A DNA stretch of 60,652 bases from Pseudomonas pudica. Lineage in GTDB: Bacteria > Pseudomonadota > Gammaproteobacteria > Pseudomonadales > Pseudomonadaceae. The notes under the pieces were generated by a model. That model was not told the DNA's origin. It did no database searches and saw only the letters and a list, made by a program, of their open reading frames with translations. The translations under genes were made by a program, and so were the position numbers. Positions 59,749 through 60,652 of the stretch are shown here, one piece after another; positions within the stretch are counted from its first letter, which is position 1, and each line of letters starts with the position of its first letter. The stretch spans positions 1-60,652 of the forward strand of contig NZ_JADLJS010000033.1 of the NCBI RefSeq assembly GCF_015680405.1. Direction: 5' to 3'.

Positions 59749-60406
59749 AGCCGGAGCCCCGTACCGTACGGATCAGCGGCGTTTGGCCGGGTGAGTCGAT
59801 TTTCTTGCGCAGGCGGCCGATGTGCACATCGATGAGGTTGGTGCCCGGGTCGAAGTGGTAGCCCCAGACTTCCTCGAAAATCATCATTCTCGTGATCACC
59901 TGGCCGCTATGGCGCATCAGGTACTCCAGCAGCTTGTACTCGGTGGGCAGCAGGTTGAGGGTCTGTTCGCCGCGGCGGGCTTCGTGGCTGATCAGGTCCA
60001 GTTGCAGGTCGGCAACCTGCAGGCGGGTCTGGGTCATGGGCACGCTGTTGCGGCGCAGCAGCACTTCGACCCGCGCGGCCATCTCGTCGGAAGCGAACGG
60101 TTTGGTCAGGTAGTCGTCACCCCCGGCACGCAGGCCGCGTACCCGCTCGTCGACGTCGGAGAGGGCGCTGATCATCAGGATTGGCGTGGCGATCTTGAGG
60201 CTGCGCAGGGTGGTGACGATGGTCAGGCCATCGACCTCTGGCAGCATGCGGTCCAGGGTGATCAGGTCGTAGCCGCCGGCAATGGCCTTGGCCAGGCCTT
60301 CACGGCCATTGTCGGCCCAATCCACCTCCAGGCCGTGGCTGGTAAGTTCGGCGACGATTTCCTGGCCGGTGACGGCGTCGTCTTCGATGGTCAGTACGCG
60401 AGGCAT
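59726..60406 (-). CDS. OmpR/PhoB-family response regulator
   Basis: This is a 226-residue regulator with a receiver domain (1-115; Asp9/Asp10, phospho-acceptor Asp52 in ITLDRMLP, Lys102 in LTKPF) and a C-terminal winged HTH (about 130-222; LLPTEYKLLEYLMRHSGQVITR and the end RTVRGSGYAIAEPV). GGGAAC precedes the ATG at 60406; an in-frame ATG at 60457 is less likely. First gene of a regulator-kinase operon. The signal is not readable. Confidence 0.94.
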   Translation of the reverse strand: MPRVLTIEDDAVTGQEIVAELTSHGLEVDWADNGREGLAKAIAGGYDLITLDRMLPEVDGLTIVTTLRSLKIATPILMISALSDVDERVRGLRAGGDDYLTKPFASDEMAARVEVLLRRNSVPMTQTRLQVADLQLDLISHEARRGEQTLNLLPTEYKLLEYLMRHSGQVITRMMIFEEVWGYHFDPGTNLIDVHIGRLRKKIDSPGQTPLIRTVRGSGYAIAEPV

Positions 60407-60506
60407 GCTGGTTCCCGGGCATCTAATGGAGACTTGATTGTGCCAAAGAATAGCCAAGCGGCGATTTAAGAAAAATTCATCTGGCGCGTTTTGCCTGCAC
60501 TGGCCC

Positions 60507-60536
60507 TATCGCCGGCAAGCCAGCTCCCACAGAGCC
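60507..60536. repeat. REP half-element (GCCGGCAAGCCAGCTCC subtype)
   Basis: This is an isolated REP arm upstream of the two-component genes. It pairs by sequence with the copies at 124-168 and 32923-33004. Confidence 0.65.
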
Positions 60537-60564
60537 CCCAGGCCCCGAAGGCAGCGCAGTACCT

Positions 60565-60652
60565 GTGGGAGCAACTGTCTTGCTCAATTTCTAAAAGCTG
60601 GCGTGATCCCTGTGGGAGCGGGCTTGCCCGCGAACACGGGCGAAGCCCGTGC
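60565..60652. repeat. Right copy of the terminal inverted repeat (REP-type composite)
   Basis: This is an exact reverse complement of positions 4-91. Since the window ends here, the repeat may continue beyond it. Confidence 0.9.

Overview
The window reads as chromosomal DNA of a fluorescent Pseudomonas, most likely of the P. putida group. The basis is the high-GC coding style, the protein sequences (urease, Fap amyloid, TamA/TamB, PvdQ-type acylase), and the many copies of the short Pseudomonas REP palindrome (GGGAGC...GCTCCC arms) between genes. I see no rRNA, tRNA, insertion sequence, integrase or CRISPR array. The taxonomic call is an inference from sequence character, not from a search.

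Layout. 0.3-6.0 kb: a complete urease operon ureD-ureA-ureB-ureC-ureE-ureJ-ureF-ureG on the + strand, behind a good sigma-54 promoter candidate. 6.1-9.2 kb (-): a DUF899 protein and a large membrane LTA-synthase-like phosphotransferase/sulfatase. 9.3-14.7 kb (-): the functional amyloid operon fapABCDEF, with an unusually long FapC and an intrinsic terminator between fapC and fapD. 15-21.7 kb: pnuC plus a NadR-like kinase (nicotinamide riboside salvage), a Cache-type chemoreceptor, uppP, a DUF1294 protein, a LysR regulator/MmcQ-like pair and an azoreductase. 21.8-28.7 kb: an NDH-2-like flavoprotein, a cupin-XRE regulator with an Fe-S/FAD old-yellow-enzyme-type oxidoreductase, an orphan periplasmic binding protein, a class II aldolase and an EamA transporter. 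28.8-33 kb: small conserved-looking unknowns, a class C beta-lactamase and an SBF-like transporter. 33-37.6 kb: a secreted HExxH protein behind a TetR regulator, an SDR and a HCCA-isomerase-like protein, a PuuR-like regulator and an MFS transporter. 37.6-40.6 kb: a cytochrome b561, a membrane-anchored catalase-family protein, and an ECF sigma/anti-sigma pair read divergently from two matching promoters. 40.7-47.8 kb: xthA, a GNAT protein, tamA and tamB. 47.8-49.6 kb (-): a Mor-like activator with two DUF2589 proteins. 49.8-53.6 kb: small unknowns, a DNA-binding-domain-only Fur relative and a pvdQ-like acylase behind an iron-starvation-type promoter. 53.7-60.4 kb: lpxH-ppiB, glnS-cysS, and an OmpR-type regulator with its histidine kinase.

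The strongest new-looking signals are three. The first is the self-contained ECF sigma / anti-sigma / catalase / cytochrome b561 module, whose two divergent promoters both read GGGAATAA-N14-CGTC. The second is the Mor-like/DUF2589/DUF2589 operon, a compact gene set with no described function that I know of. The third is the fap operon, with a Ser-rich, repeat-bearing FapC linker and a transcription stop placed just after the major amyloid gene. Separately, an exact 88-bp inverted repeat occupies both ends of the window; it may be a contig-end artefact of a multicopy repeat or the footprint of an inversion.
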